Assembly: GCA_964454575.1 (NCBI GenBank)
Contig: CAYVTG010000015.1
Location: 1-33,281, forward strand
Length of the DNA stretch: 33,281 nucleotides
Source of the DNA: Haladaptatiplasma sp964454575
GTDB lineage: Archaea; Thermoplasmatota; Thermoplasmata; Halarchaeoplasmatales; Halarchaeoplasmataceae
Direction: 5' to 3'
Both the position numbers and the translations under genes were made by a program. Below are positions 12,990 through 21,712 of this stretch, piece after piece. Under the pieces are notes generated by a model. The model saw nothing but the letters and a program-made list of their open reading frames with translations. It had not been told where the DNA came from and did no database searches. Each line of letters begins with the position of its first letter. Position 1 is the first letter of the stretch.

Positions 12990-15839
12990 ATGAACGAATA
13001 TGAGCCCCGAACTATCGAGAATAAGTGGCAGCGTCGCTGGGACGAGGCTGAGCTCTACAAGGTGGAGGCGGATGAAGACAGGGAGTCCTTTTACGTCATA
13101 TTCGCGTACCCCGGGATATCGGGGTTCTTGCATCTCGGTCATATGAGGTGTTACAGCTATACGGATTTTATCGCTAGGTACAAGAAGATGAGGGGCTACA
13201 ATGTACTGTTTCCGGCGGGAGCGCACCCCACTGGAAACCAGGTTATCAGCCTGGCCAAACGTGTACGGGAAGGCGATCCGGATATCATGGCCTATCTCAA
13301 AGCAAACGGTGCTACAGAGGAAGATATTTTAAATCTGGACAATCCGGACGGCATAATAGAATATTTTTCTCAGTCGTATATTGAAGAATGGAAGAACTTT
13401 GGTATACAGATCGATTGGGACCATTTTACCTACACATCCAGGGAGGATTATTCTAAGTTCATACAGTGGCAGTTCAAAAAACTAAAAGAAAAAGACCTGT
13501 TGACTCAGAAACCATATTATGCACCGGTATGTAAAAACTGCGGACCCGTGGCAGTGGATCCTTCGGAAACAGATCTATCCAAGGGCGGTGACGCCGAGAT
13601 CCAGGAATACACTTTACTCAAATTCAGATTCGGAGAACGATACATCACCGCAGCGACACTCCGGCCGGAAACCGTTTACGGCCAGACCAACTTATGGGTA
13701 TCACCCGAGGAGGATTATGCGGTTGTAGAAGTAGATGGTGAAGAGTGGATAATGAGTGAAGCCGCGGCACAGAAATTACTCTATCAGATGGATGATATCT
13801 ACGTGGTCGATCACATAAAGGGCGAAGATATGATAGGCGAAAAAGCCAAGGCACCCATGATCCACAGAGAGATACCTATATTACCGGCTGATTTCACCGA
13901 TCCAGACGTCGGCTCTGGGATAGTAACAAGTGTTCCCAGCGATGCTCCATATGACTGGATAGCTTTGAGAGAGCTCAAGGATAACAAAGGATTACTGCAG
14001 AAATACGGCCTGAAAGATATAGTCGAAGACGTGGAACCCATAGAGATAATCGACTCCGAAGGATTCGGCAAAAACCCGGCAGAGAGTATAATCAAGGAGA
14101 TGGGGATAACCAGTCAGTCGGAAGAGGAAAAACTCGAAGAGGCAACCCAGAAGATATACCGCGCAGGCTTCCATAAAGGCAAGATGCTGGATATCTCCGG
14201 CGAATACGCTGGTATGCCGGTACAGGAGGCTAAGGACAGGATCAAAGAAGAGATGCTGGGATCCGGAGAGGCAGATATGTTCTACGACCTTTCCGAAGAC
14301 GTCGTCTGCCGATGTGGTACTGAGGTGGTGATGGGAAAGATACCGGACCAGTGGTTCATACGATATTCCGACGAAGAGCTTACGGAGAAGAGCAAGGAGC
14401 ACGCGAAGAAAATGAACATCAAACCGGATACCTATGCCAACACACTGCCGGATACCTTAGAATGGTTCCAGGACCGTTCCTGTGCAAGATTGGGTAACTG
14501 GATAGGCACAAGATTTCCGATGGACAAACGTTGGATAATAGAAGCAATAGCGGATTCGACATTGTATCCCGCTTATTACATCGTAGCAAAACACTACAAC
14601 CAAGGTAAATTCGAGGCAAAACAGATGACCGACGAATTCTTCGACTACGTGTTCCTTGGCGAGGGCGAAATATCCGAAGTTTCTCGAACCACGGGTATAG
14701 ATGGCACCATAATCGAAAAAGTACGAGACGATTTTCTTTACTGGTATCCACTCGACCTGAATCTAGGCGGTAAAGAGCACATGACGGTGCATTTCCCGGT
14801 ATTCCTCATGAATCACGTTGCCCTGCTGGATGAAGAGCATTGGCCCATGGGTATACTGGTCAACTGGTATCTGACCATGACCGGCGGTAAGATATCCAAA
14901 TCCAAAGGTGGGGCGGAACCGATACCCGACGTTTCCGAAAGGTTCGGCATAGACACTTTGCGACTTTATTACGCGCACTCCTCCAGCCCCTTCGTTGACA
15001 AGGAATGGGATGAGAAAGAAGCCTTCAACTACAGGAAAAGATTGGGATCAGTCTGGCGGATGGTGAACAAGATGAAGTCCACCGATGGCGGTGAAACACC
15101 CGTAGACGGATTCCTTCTGTCAAGATTCAATCGTTTAATGGCTAGAGCATTCTCTTTTATGGACGACTATGAGATACGTAAGGCGGCTAACGTGATATTC
15201 TACGATATACCTGCGGAGCTGGAATGGTACTACAAGAGAGGCGGTGAAAACAGCGCTCTGCTTGACGAACTGGGAAGCACGTGGGTAAAACTCATGGCAC
15301 CCTTCACTCCTCACATGGCGGAAGAGCTGGGCGATCTTTGGGATATCGACTACGTTACTGATGAGTTGATCCCTGAGGCGGATGAAAAAGCCATCTCCGA
15401 TGATGTGGAGGGCAGAGAGGAATACCTGAGGGATGTGATGGACGACGTACGGAATATACTGTCCATCGCAGACGTCTCAGGAGATGTGATACATATCTAC
15501 GTAACACCGTCGTGGAAGAAAAAGGTCATCGAGAAGGCACTGGCTGAAACGGAAAAAGGTATGGGACTGATGTCCGTATTGACCGGCGAATCGGACGCAC
15601 CGCCGAAGCAGCTTTCAGGCTTTCTGAGGAACATACTGGAAGATATAAAGAAGAACAGAGAAACGGTGGAGAGGGCACTGGAACTCGACGAGCTCCAGAT
15701 ACTAAAAGATAACAAAACTTTCATCGAAACCGAATTCGAAGCCGAAGTGAACATCCACAGAGCAGACGATGACGTCTACGATCCGGCTAACAGAAAGGAC
15801 AAAGCAACACCGGGCAAACCCGCCATCTACATAGAGTGA
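12990..15839 (+). CDS. leuS: Leucyl-tRNA synthetase, archaeal/eukaryotic type
   Basis: A 949-residue class Ia synthetase that charges tRNA-Leu in the cytoplasm. The HIGH motif is HLGH at 48-51 (YPGISGFLHLGHMRCYSYTD), and the KMSKS loop is KISKS at 634-638 (TGGKISKSKGGAEPIPD). Between them lie the split catalytic domain, the CP1 editing domain with TLRPETVYGQTN, and YAHSSSPFVDKEWDEKEA soon after the KMSKS loop. The C-terminal ~250 residues form the anticodon-binding helical domain and an extension. The layout, with editing domain placement as in archaea, separates it from bacterial LeuRS. It has its own TATA box and no SD. Confidence 0.95.
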   Translation: MNEYEPRTIENKWQRRWDEAELYKVEADEDRESFYVIFAYPGISGFLHLGHMRCYSYTDFIARYKKMRGYNVLFPAGAHPTGNQVISLAKRVREGDPDIMAYLKANGATEEDILNLDNPDGIIEYFSQSYIEEWKNFGIQIDWDHFTYTSREDYSKFIQWQFKKLKEKDLLTQKPYYAPVCKNCGPVAVDPSETDLSKGGDAEIQEYTLLKFRFGERYITAATLRPETVYGQTNLWVSPEEDYAVVEVDGEEWIMSEAAAQKLLYQMDDIYVVDHIKGEDMIGEKAKAPMIHREIPILPADFTDPDVGSGIVTSVPSDAPYDWIALRELKDNKGLLQKYGLKDIVEDVEPIEIIDSEGFGKNPAESIIKEMGITSQSEEEKLEEATQKIYRAGFHKGKMLDISGEYAGMPVQEAKDRIKEEMLGSGEADMFYDLSEDVVCRCGTEVVMGKIPDQWFIRYSDEELTEKSKEHAKKMNIKPDTYANTLPDTLEWFQDRSCARLGNWIGTRFPMDKRWIIEAIADSTLYPAYYIVAKHYNQGKFEAKQMTDEFFDYVFLGEGEISEVSRTTGIDGTIIEKVRDDFLYWYPLDLNLGGKEHMTVHFPVFLMNHVALLDEEHWPMGILVNWYLTMTGGKISKSKGGAEPIPDVSERFGIDTLRLYYAHSSSPFVDKEWDEKEAFNYRKRLGSVWRMVNKMKSTDGGETPVDGFLLSRFNRLMARAFSFMDDYEIRKAANVIFYDIPAELEWYYKRGGENSALLDELGSTWVKLMAPFTPHMAEELGDLWDIDYVTDELIPEADEKAISDDVEGREEYLRDVMDDVRNILSIADVSGDVIHIYVTPSWKKKVIEKALAETEKGMGLMSVLTGESDAPPKQLSGFLRNILEDIKKNRETVERALELDELQILKDNKTFIETEFEAEVNIHRADDDVYDPANRKDKATPGKPAIYIE

Positions 15840-15851
15840 TATAACAAAACC

Positions 15852-15860
15852 CTTATATCC
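15852..15860 (+). promoter_or_regulatory. TATA box of the glmU-like/glmS operon
   Basis: CTTATATCC about 25 bases before the ATG at 15881, the same core as the purD box. It marks an operon start 41 bases after the leuS stop. Confidence 0.5.
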
Positions 15861-15880
15861 GGATACCCTGATACTTCAGC

Positions 15881-17071
15881 ATGAAAGCCGTAATATTGGC
15901 TGCAGGGGAAGGTACAAGGCTGAGGCCTTTCACAGCATCGGAACCGAAGGTGATGATCCCCGTAGCTAACAAACCGATACTTCAGTTCATAGTCGAATCG
16001 CTGGTGGCCAACGGGATAACAGAGATAGTCATAGTTGTTGGATATCAGCGCCGGAGCATAATGTCTCATTTCGGTAACGGTGACGAGTTCGGCGCTCGCA
16101 TCGAGTACGTTAACGAGGAGAAGCAGTTGGGTACCGCCCATGCACTGTATCAGGCAAGGGATAAGATAACCGGCAGATTCGTGCTCTTACCCGGTGACAA
16201 TGTGATCTCGAAGAAAACGATATCGGACCTTTTGAAGGGCGGCGACGGTTACTCTGTTCTGATCACCACCAGCAAGGAGCCTTCAAAGTACGGCGTTATC
16301 TCCATGGACAACGGGCATGTGTCTGAAGTCATCGAGAAGCCCGAGAAGAGCCCCAGCCATCTTATATCTACTGGGATATATGCTCTGGAGTCCAACATAT
16401 TCGATTATATCGAAGAGATGATGGAATCTCAAGTTTACGACATGACCACGGTCATAGATAGGATGATAGAAGATCATGATCTTAAGGGGATAATCACCGA
16501 GTCCACGTGGATAGACGCGGTATATCCGTGGGATCTGATACCGTTGAATTCAACGGCGCTTTCATCCATGGTCAAATATTCCGGAGGGACCATCGAGAAA
16601 GGCGTCGTGATCAAGGGGAACGTATGGATCGGGGAGGGGGCAGAGATAAAGGGTGGCAGCTACATCGAGGGTCCGACCATCATAGGAGAGGGCTGCGAGA
16701 TAGGACCGCACGCATGTATACTGCCTTCCACAAGCATAGGCAGCGACACAAAGATAGGCCCGTTCACCATGATAAAAAATTCACTGGTAATGAAAGGGGT
16801 CGAAGTGGGTCCTAATTCCACCGTGCAGCGATGTGTTATCGGTGACGGCGTTCATCTGGGCAGTAATTTTTCATCTAACGTAGGTAAAGCGCAAAAAGTA
16901 GTGGGGAACGACATAAAAACGATAAAGCGGATCGGTAGTATGATAGCGGAAGACACTGAAATAGGCAGCGGTGCGACGGTAAAAGAAGGTATCATAATCG
17001 GCTCTACTTGCACGGTAGGTCCAGGCACCGTCGTCAGAGATAATATCCCTTCATTTACCAAGGTGTTGTGA
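15881..17071 (+). CDS. Bifunctional sugar-1-phosphate nucleotidylyltransferase/acetyltransferase (archaeal GlmU-like)
   Basis: A 396-residue protein. The N-terminal half is a nucleotidyltransferase (LAAGEGTRLRPFT at 6-18, PVANKPILQF, QLGTAHAL, LLPGDNV). From about residue 235 on there is a left-handed beta helix of hexapeptide repeats ([I/V]G-x-x-x-x units such as WIGEGAEIKGG and IIGEGCEIGPH), as in acetyltransferases. Characterised archaeal homologues make UDP-GlcNAc or related nucleotide sugars by acetylating GlcN-1-P and adding UMP. The nine-base gap to glmS, which supplies GlcN-6-P, strongly supports that role. dTDP-glucose-type activity is also possible in this family. Confidence 0.88.
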   Translation: MKAVILAAGEGTRLRPFTASEPKVMIPVANKPILQFIVESLVANGITEIVIVVGYQRRSIMSHFGNGDEFGARIEYVNEEKQLGTAHALYQARDKITGRFVLLPGDNVISKKTISDLLKGGDGYSVLITTSKEPSKYGVISMDNGHVSEVIEKPEKSPSHLISTGIYALESNIFDYIEEMMESQVYDMTTVIDRMIEDHDLKGIITESTWIDAVYPWDLIPLNSTALSSMVKYSGGTIEKGVVIKGNVWIGEGAEIKGGSYIEGPTIIGEGCEIGPHACILPSTSIGSDTKIGPFTMIKNSLVMKGVEVGPNSTVQRCVIGDGVHLGSNFSSNVGKAQKVVGNDIKTIKRIGSMIAEDTEIGSGATVKEGIIIGSTCTVGPGTVVRDNIPSFTKVL

Positions 17072-17080
17072 GGAGTAAAT

Positions 17081-18865
17081 ATGTGCGGAATAGTGGGTTA
17101 CATAGGACACGCCGAGGCGGGCGAGATACTTTTGAAGGGTATGAAACGTCTTGAGTACAGAGGATACGATTCCGCAGGGGTGGCCATCGATGAAGGCAAT
17201 AACATAGTGATCCGAAAGAAAAAGGGGCGTATCAAGGAGCTAGAACAGGAAGTTATCCCCAAAGGTCATGTCGGTATCGGACACACTAGATGGGCTACCC
17301 ACGGAAAACCGTCGGACGAAAATTCACACCCCTTCTTCGACTGCAACGAGTCCATAGCGATAGTCCACAACGGCATCATAGATAATTTTGTATCTTTGAA
17401 AGAATCCCTTCTAGAAGAGGGCCATACCTTCAGATCACAAACCGACAGCGAAGTCATAGCCCATCTTATAGAATCTAATTATCAGGGAGACCTTCTGGAA
17501 GCGGTAAAAAAGACCGTGTCCAAAATCAAAGGCTCTTATGCCATAGTGGTTATACACAAAGACGAAGATTACATGGTGGTAGCCCGTAACCAAAGTCCTC
17601 TGGTGATAGGTGTTGGAACCGACGAGAACATGGTGGCTTCCGACGTACCGGCCATCCTGGATCGTACCAACGAAGTGATCTACTTAATGGACGGCGATAC
17701 CGCAAAGATATCGTCCGATGATATCGAGATATGGGATGGGTCCGGAGATAGTATCGATCGCGAAGCAAAATTCATCTCGTGGACGGTTGAAGACGCCGAG
17801 AAGGGTGGATACGATCACTTCATGCTCAAGGAGATATACGAACAACCGAAGGCAATACACGATTCGATACTGGGCAGGCTGGGAGAATTCAAAGACGTAG
17901 ATCTCTCCAAGTACAACATAGACATGATAAAGATTATATCGTGCGGAACTTCATATCATGCCGGCCTCGTGGGAAAATACATCATCGAAGAGATATCCGG
18001 GATACCGTGCATGACTGACTTGGCTTCTGAGTACAGGTATTCATCGCCGCCTGATATCTATCCGTTCACAATATTGATAAGTCAGAGTGGAGAAACCGCG
18101 GACACCCTGGCTGCTGCAAAGGAAGCAAGGAGGCGCGGCTGCAAGACGCTTGCCATAACCAACGTGCTGGACAGCTCGATAACACGGGAAGTGGACGAAG
18201 TAGTCTATACCCATGCAGGACCGGAGATAGGGGTCGCCGCTACAAAGACCTTCACCACACAGCTCATAGTACTCTATCTTATAGCCATTCAACTCGGATT
18301 AAAGAAGGGAAAATTGCTGGTGGAAGAAGCCGACGATCATCGGAACCAGTTGAGACGACTGCCTAGAAAGGTGGAGATACTCCTGAACGACACCGAGCAT
18401 ATAAAAGAGATATCTCGAAATATACTCGCAAGAGCGGAAGACATATTCTTCGTGGGTAGAAACATAAACTATCCAGTAGCTCTAGAGGGCGCTTTGAAAC
18501 TAAAAGAGATAGCCTATATACACGCCGCAGGCTACCCCGCCGGAGAATTGAAGCACGGTCCATTCGCACTCCTGACAAAGAACACGCCTGTAGTTGGTAT
18601 ATGTATCAAGGATAAAACCTACGAAAAGATGATAGGCAACATCGGCGAGATCGCAGCCCGAGAGAGCCCGATAATCGGTGTTGCAGAAGACACGGAGCTT
18701 GAGAAATTGTGTGATGAGATAGTCGGTATACCAGAGGTACCACCCTTATTCTCTCCCGTTCTGGTCAACGTTGTACTGCAGCTCTTCGCTTACTATACCG
18801 CTTATGAACTGGGCTGTTCCATAGATAAGCCTAGAAATCTAGCCAAGAGCGTGACAGTGGAATGA
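17081..18865 (+). CDS. glmS: Glutamine-fructose-6-phosphate aminotransferase (isomerising)
   Basis: A 594-residue enzyme that makes glucosamine 6-phosphate from fructose 6-phosphate and glutamine. The N-terminal class II glutaminase domain starts MCGIVGYIG with the nucleophile Cys2, followed by RLEYRGYDSAG and HTRWATHG. Two SIS sugar-isomerase domains follow (SCGTSYHAG, SQSGETADT, FFVGRNINYPVALEGALKLKEIAYIHA). The C-terminus is KPRNLAKSVTVE. Length is normal. The start follows GAGGAG (17069-17074) at good SD distance. It overlaps the DUF63 gene by ATGA. Confidence 0.95.
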   Translation: MCGIVGYIGHAEAGEILLKGMKRLEYRGYDSAGVAIDEGNNIVIRKKKGRIKELEQEVIPKGHVGIGHTRWATHGKPSDENSHPFFDCNESIAIVHNGIIDNFVSLKESLLEEGHTFRSQTDSEVIAHLIESNYQGDLLEAVKKTVSKIKGSYAIVVIHKDEDYMVVARNQSPLVIGVGTDENMVASDVPAILDRTNEVIYLMDGDTAKISSDDIEIWDGSGDSIDREAKFISWTVEDAEKGGYDHFMLKEIYEQPKAIHDSILGRLGEFKDVDLSKYNIDMIKIISCGTSYHAGLVGKYIIEEISGIPCMTDLASEYRYSSPPDIYPFTILISQSGETADTLAAAKEARRRGCKTLAITNVLDSSITREVDEVVYTHAGPEIGVAATKTFTTQLIVLYLIAIQLGLKKGKLLVEEADDHRNQLRRLPRKVEILLNDTEHIKEISRNILARAEDIFFVGRNINYPVALEGALKLKEIAYIHAAGYPAGELKHGPFALLTKNTPVVGICIKDKTYEKMIGNIGEIAARESPIIGVAEDTELEKLCDEIVGIPEVPPLFSPVLVNVVLQLFAYYTAYELGCSIDKPRNLAKSVTVE

Positions 18866-20016
18866 CCTTAGATGCATCTGAGATGTATAAATCACACAAA
18901 AAGAAGTTCTGGTTTTTTGTTCTCGTCGTGATACCGTTATTCTTGCTTATGGGCAGCCTTCTTTGGCGAGAGGTATTCTGGGATGCCTTTCTCTGGAAGT
19001 ATATGTGGGGGCCGGTAGTTGCCGATGCAAGAGGTACATCGATAGGCCAAGTTTCTGCGGGATACAATCCTGTAAACACGTTGGTCTACGGGCTGATCCT
19101 AGTTTTGGCACTTCTAGGAATATACGATCTCATAGATCATTTAGATATACACATCGACGACAACTTCGTCTTTTCGCTGATACCCTGGATCATATTGGGG
19201 GGTTCTCTGCGTACACTGGAAGACGCCGGCCTATTCGAAGAATCACTAGCCCCGCTTTTCATATCTCCTGTGATCTACATGTTTTTGGGACTCTGCGCCA
19301 TACTAACGATGGTGCTGGGTGCAAAATTATCCATACGATTCAAGGAAGAAAACGCGGTGGTTAGAGCAGTAGTACTGCTTCCGCCCGTGTTGATATACAT
19401 ATTGCTCACCTTGCCCCACACGTATATCATGGTCTGCATAGGAGCAGTTTTTTTATCAGTTTTTTATGCTCTGGGCAGAAAGAAGCATATTTTAAACGAG
19501 CGCTATCTTTTCATTGCCTACGGAACTACACTCTTAGCCATTTCACTAACATATAATCTGTACTTCACTATGACCTTGGATAATACCAATCCCATGGAAC
19601 TTGTATATATCCCTACGCTCGCAATCACTGCTTCAGCCTTATTCTGCCTACCGATACATCTTTTTGAAAGATACCAATCAAGCGGACTGAAAAAACTGTT
19701 CTTTACCAAACTTAACTTGTTGATTATAATCTCTCATCTTTTCGACGCCTCAGCAACGTATCGTGGGATCAAATATTACGGATATACCGAAAAACATGTG
19801 CTGCCCGCTTTAGCCATAGAATGGGTAGGCGACCCGATAGTGATGTTTGTTTTGAAACTGATACTCGTGGTGGCAGTCATCGTCACCCTTGACCATTTTT
19901 ATCGAGAAGAACTGAGTAGGTATCCGCGACTTACCGTACTTGTAAAATTTGCCATCGTAACGCTGGGTATGGCCCCTGCAGTCAGGAACACTTTACGGCT
20001 TGCAATGGGGGTTTGA
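18862..20016 (+). CDS. DUF63 family integral membrane protein
   Basis: A 384-residue polytopic membrane protein with about nine to ten predicted helices. The archaeal DUF63 hallmarks are WKYMWGPVVADA, AGYNPVNTLVYGLIL, WIILGGSLRTLEDAGLF, LFDASATYRGIKYYG, and a C-terminal APAVRNTLRLAMGV. Function is undetermined. Several conserved polar and acidic residues inside helices (e.g. RTLEDAG, DASAT) suggest an enzyme or transporter rather than a structural protein. It is translationally coupled to glmS (ATGA overlap), which points to amino-sugar, lipid-linked sugar or glycosylation metabolism, but this is inference. Confidence 0.85.
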   Translation: MTLDASEMYKSHKKKFWFFVLVVIPLFLLMGSLLWREVFWDAFLWKYMWGPVVADARGTSIGQVSAGYNPVNTLVYGLILVLALLGIYDLIDHLDIHIDDNFVFSLIPWIILGGSLRTLEDAGLFEESLAPLFISPVIYMFLGLCAILTMVLGAKLSIRFKEENAVVRAVVLLPPVLIYILLTLPHTYIMVCIGAVFLSVFYALGRKKHILNERYLFIAYGTTLLAISLTYNLYFTMTLDNTNPMELVYIPTLAITASALFCLPIHLFERYQSSGLKKLFFTKLNLLIIISHLFDASATYRGIKYYGYTEKHVLPALAIEWVGDPIVMFVLKLILVVAVIVTLDHFYREELSRYPRLTVLVKFAIVTLGMAPAVRNTLRLAMGV

Positions 20017-20023
20017 AAAAAAA
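20016..20023 (-). terminator. T8 run, candidate terminator of the RHH transcript
   Basis: Read on the minus strand this is TTTTTTTT, about 90 bases after the stop of the ribbon-helix-helix gene. Oligo-T tracts terminate archaeal RNA polymerase. The intervening 20017-20110 holds no gene. Confidence 0.35.
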
Positions 20024-20110
20024 GAAAAGGGGGGAGATATAGTATCGTGAAGTGCGATCCAGGCAAAGGCAGCTAGGGGGATATTTACGGGTTAGAGTGC
20101 ATCTTTAAAG

Positions 20111-20344
20111 TTAAGGTTTTAAATATTCATCACGCACTGCCTTCGCCTGGTTCATCGCCCGTTCGACCTTTGCCATCTTCTCAGCCTTTTCAGAGGCGAG
20201 CTCAACACGATAGTAGAGCATGTCGCGCACTGCGCTTCGGATGGCTTCAGAACGGGATGGGAAATCGTCGACTTCTACCAGGAAGTCAAGCTCTTTAAGG
20301 AAACTTTTCGGGAGCCTTACGGTTATCTTCTCGGTATCTGTCAT
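20111..20344 (-). CDS. Ribbon-helix-helix (CopG-type) transcriptional regulator
   Basis: A 77-residue protein. The N-terminal RHH domain is KITVRLPKSFLKELDFLVEVDDFPSRSEAIRSAVRDML (beta strand ITVRLP, then two helices with PSRSEAIR at the turn). The last ~30 residues form a charged helix (VELASEKAEKMAKVERAMNQAKAV). The family acts as dimers inserting the strand into the major groove; short euryarchaeal members include CdrS-like regulators of cell division genes, and which target applies here is unknown. The ATG has AGGTGG seven bases upstream on the minus strand, and the promoter contains palindromes that fit autoregulation. Confidence 0.85.
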   Translation of the reverse strand: MTDTEKITVRLPKSFLKELDFLVEVDDFPSRSEAIRSAVRDMLYYRVELASEKAEKMAKVERAMNQAKAVRDEYLKP

Positions 20345-20366
20345 CGATTTCCACCTGTATGTACAA

Positions 20367-20421
20367 ACGACCCCTTCCGTCGGTCGTCAGTCTGACAATT
20401 GTACGCTAGTATATAAAAATT
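20367..20421 (-). promoter_or_regulatory. RHH gene promoter with two palindromes
   Basis: On the minus strand a TATA box (TTTTTATATAC, about 20408-20419) is followed by GTCAGACTGAC (20386-20396, a perfect 5-1-5 palindrome) and by an ACGACC/GGTCGT inverted repeat with a nine-base spacer (20367-20387). The first palindrome falls at the expected transcription start. Short palindromes of this kind are typical RHH operators. Confidence 0.45.
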
Positions 20422-20613
20422 ACGTCGGTTTGCAGGCTCATGCATAACACCTATGTTTCTTACGTAACAAAACCATCGCATATTAGAATCCACCCCGTAG
20501 GTATGAAGATATACACAATCGACCATACAGTCGCCATGCGTCTTGAAAAGGATCCTATGGATTGTCATCGTTGTTTAACAGTCGGACATCTTGAAAGAGA
20601 GCCTCCTTGATGA

Positions 20614-21135
20614 CTATCCATCATAGAAACTAGAGTGATCTATCTTTTGCCCTTCCGTAGATATGACTATTACCGTGGTATCATCGGATATGTGCATGCA
20701 TGTAAGACGTATCTTGTGGAGTCCGCCCCCCAGCCCAAAACTACTGTTCCTGGAGGAGGTAAGGTGGATACCGTCTCCAAGATACATCAATTCCCTTTGG
20801 CGCCTCCAATTCATACTGTACGTGACGACCTCCGTTCGGCCCCCAACACTATCTCCGAAACGTATGTGGTCAATACCGGCGAAAAGGTTACCCGACAGGT
20901 CCAACTCTATCTCTTGACTCGAAAGATTCCCCTCCTGCATCATCATAAGTGAAAGATGCCTTATCCTGTTCAGTTCGCTCATCACCTGTTGTTCGAAGGC
21001 ATTTCTCTGCATGTTTCTGTAACTGACCATGCCCACCGACACAGAGGCCGAGATGAGTATTATCATGATGATCAATTTGAACGGCAGCTCCATGATACCT
21101 CTGTCATCGGTCCGGAGTTTTGCATTGGATATCAT
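20614..21135 (-). CDS. Pilin-like secreted/membrane protein, second of a pair
   Basis: A 173-residue protein. A short charged N-terminus ends in RTDDRGIMELPFK, followed by one hydrophobic helix (LIIMIILISASVSVGMVSY) and a beta-rich exported domain. The layout (charged leader, small residue, Glu close to the start of the helix) is that of archaeal type IV pilin-like precursors; cleavage by an EppA/PibD-type peptidase after DDRG is a guess. It shares IELDLSGNLFAGIDHIRFG with the upstream paralogue's IEMDLSGHPMARIDYVQIG. Its ATG overlaps the upstream stop (ATGA), so the pair is coupled. No CxxC or enzyme motif seen. Confidence 0.6.
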   Translation of the reverse strand: MISNAKLRTDDRGIMELPFKLIIMIILISASVSVGMVSYRNMQRNAFEQQVMSELNRIRHLSLMMMQEGNLSSQEIELDLSGNLFAGIDHIRFGDSVGGRTEVVTYSMNWRRQRELMYLGDGIHLTSSRNSSFGLGGGLHKIRLTCMHISDDTTVIVISTEGQKIDHSSFYDG

Positions 21136-21623
21136 GTTACCTCCTCGAGTAGACCCACTTCGATTATCTCTACACCCATGAACATCTTACCACTTCTTCT
21201 TATCATCAAGTTCCTTTTTCCGGAGATATCCATCATCTCCGGATCGCCGTCGGAGATGTTGGAAACATGATATCCTTGTAGATGAAACACAGATCCTTCT
21301 CTACCGCCGATAGAGTATCTGACATACAGGGAGTCGGACATAGGGCCGCCTATTTGTACGTAGTCTATCCTTGCCATCGGATGCCCGCTCAAGTCCATCT
21401 CAATTATACGTATGTTACCTATCTCAGATGAAGCAACCTCTTCTATAGTTTTTCTCAGATGTTCTAATTCTCCCCTAAGATCATTTTCAGTCTGTTCTCT
21501 GACGTACATACCTGCAAACCCCCAGATCGCGGGTACGGTGATCGCGATAACCACACAGATGACCAGCAGTTCAAGTGGTAGCCCTTCGACGGCGGCCTTA
21601 TCGTCTTTGAAAAGCCTGCGCAT
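21132..21623 (-). CDS. Pilin-like secreted/membrane protein, first of a pair
   Basis: A 163-residue paralogue of the following gene: MRRLFKDDKAAVEGLPLELL, a hydrophobic helix (LVICVVIAITVPAIWGFAGMYV), a short coiled-coil-like stretch (NDLRGELEHLRKTIEEV) and a beta-rich domain. A longer frame back to a GTG at 21674 is open, but I chose ATG 21623. A minus-strand TATA box (AGATTTATC, about 21648-21656) lies inside the longer version and ~29 bases before this ATG, and the resulting N-terminus is a typical charged pilin leader. An ATG at 21635 is a second possibility. Probable minor pilin or pseudopilin; identity of the filament is unknown. Confidence 0.6.
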   Translation of the reverse strand: MRRLFKDDKAAVEGLPLELLVICVVIAITVPAIWGFAGMYVREQTENDLRGELEHLRKTIEEVASSEIGNIRIIEMDLSGHPMARIDYVQIGGPMSDSLYVRYSIGGREGSVFHLQGYHVSNISDGDPEMMDISGKRNLMIRRSGKMFMGVEIIEVGLLEEVT

Positions 21624-21647
21624 GGAGCCGCTCATCAATATTATATT

Positions 21648-21657
21648 GATAAATCTT
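21648..21657 (-). promoter_or_regulatory. TATA box of the pilin-like pair
   Basis: Minus strand AGATTTATCA, ~29 bases before the ATG at 21623. It decides the start by excluding the GTG at 21674. Confidence 0.45.
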
Positions 21658-21677
21658 TCGAAGGGCCCGAGCACAAC

Positions 21678-21687
21678 ACTTATTAGT
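21678..21687 (+). promoter_or_regulatory. TATA box of the M50 peptidase gene
   Basis: ACTTATTAGT about 30 bases before the ATG at 21713, divergent from the pilin-like pair. The two promoters are only ~25 bases apart, so they may be co-regulated. Confidence 0.4.
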
Positions 21688-21712
21688 ATCTCTATGGTAA
21701 ATAACAGTTGAT

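Noticed and set aside
20341..20568. 75-residue minus-strand frame upstream of the RHH gene
   Set aside because: It runs through the RHH promoter, palindromes and SD; no family resemblance.
21624..21674. GTG at 21674 as start of the first pilin-like gene
   Set aside because: The gene's own TATA box lies downstream of this GTG, so the codon would not be in the transcript.
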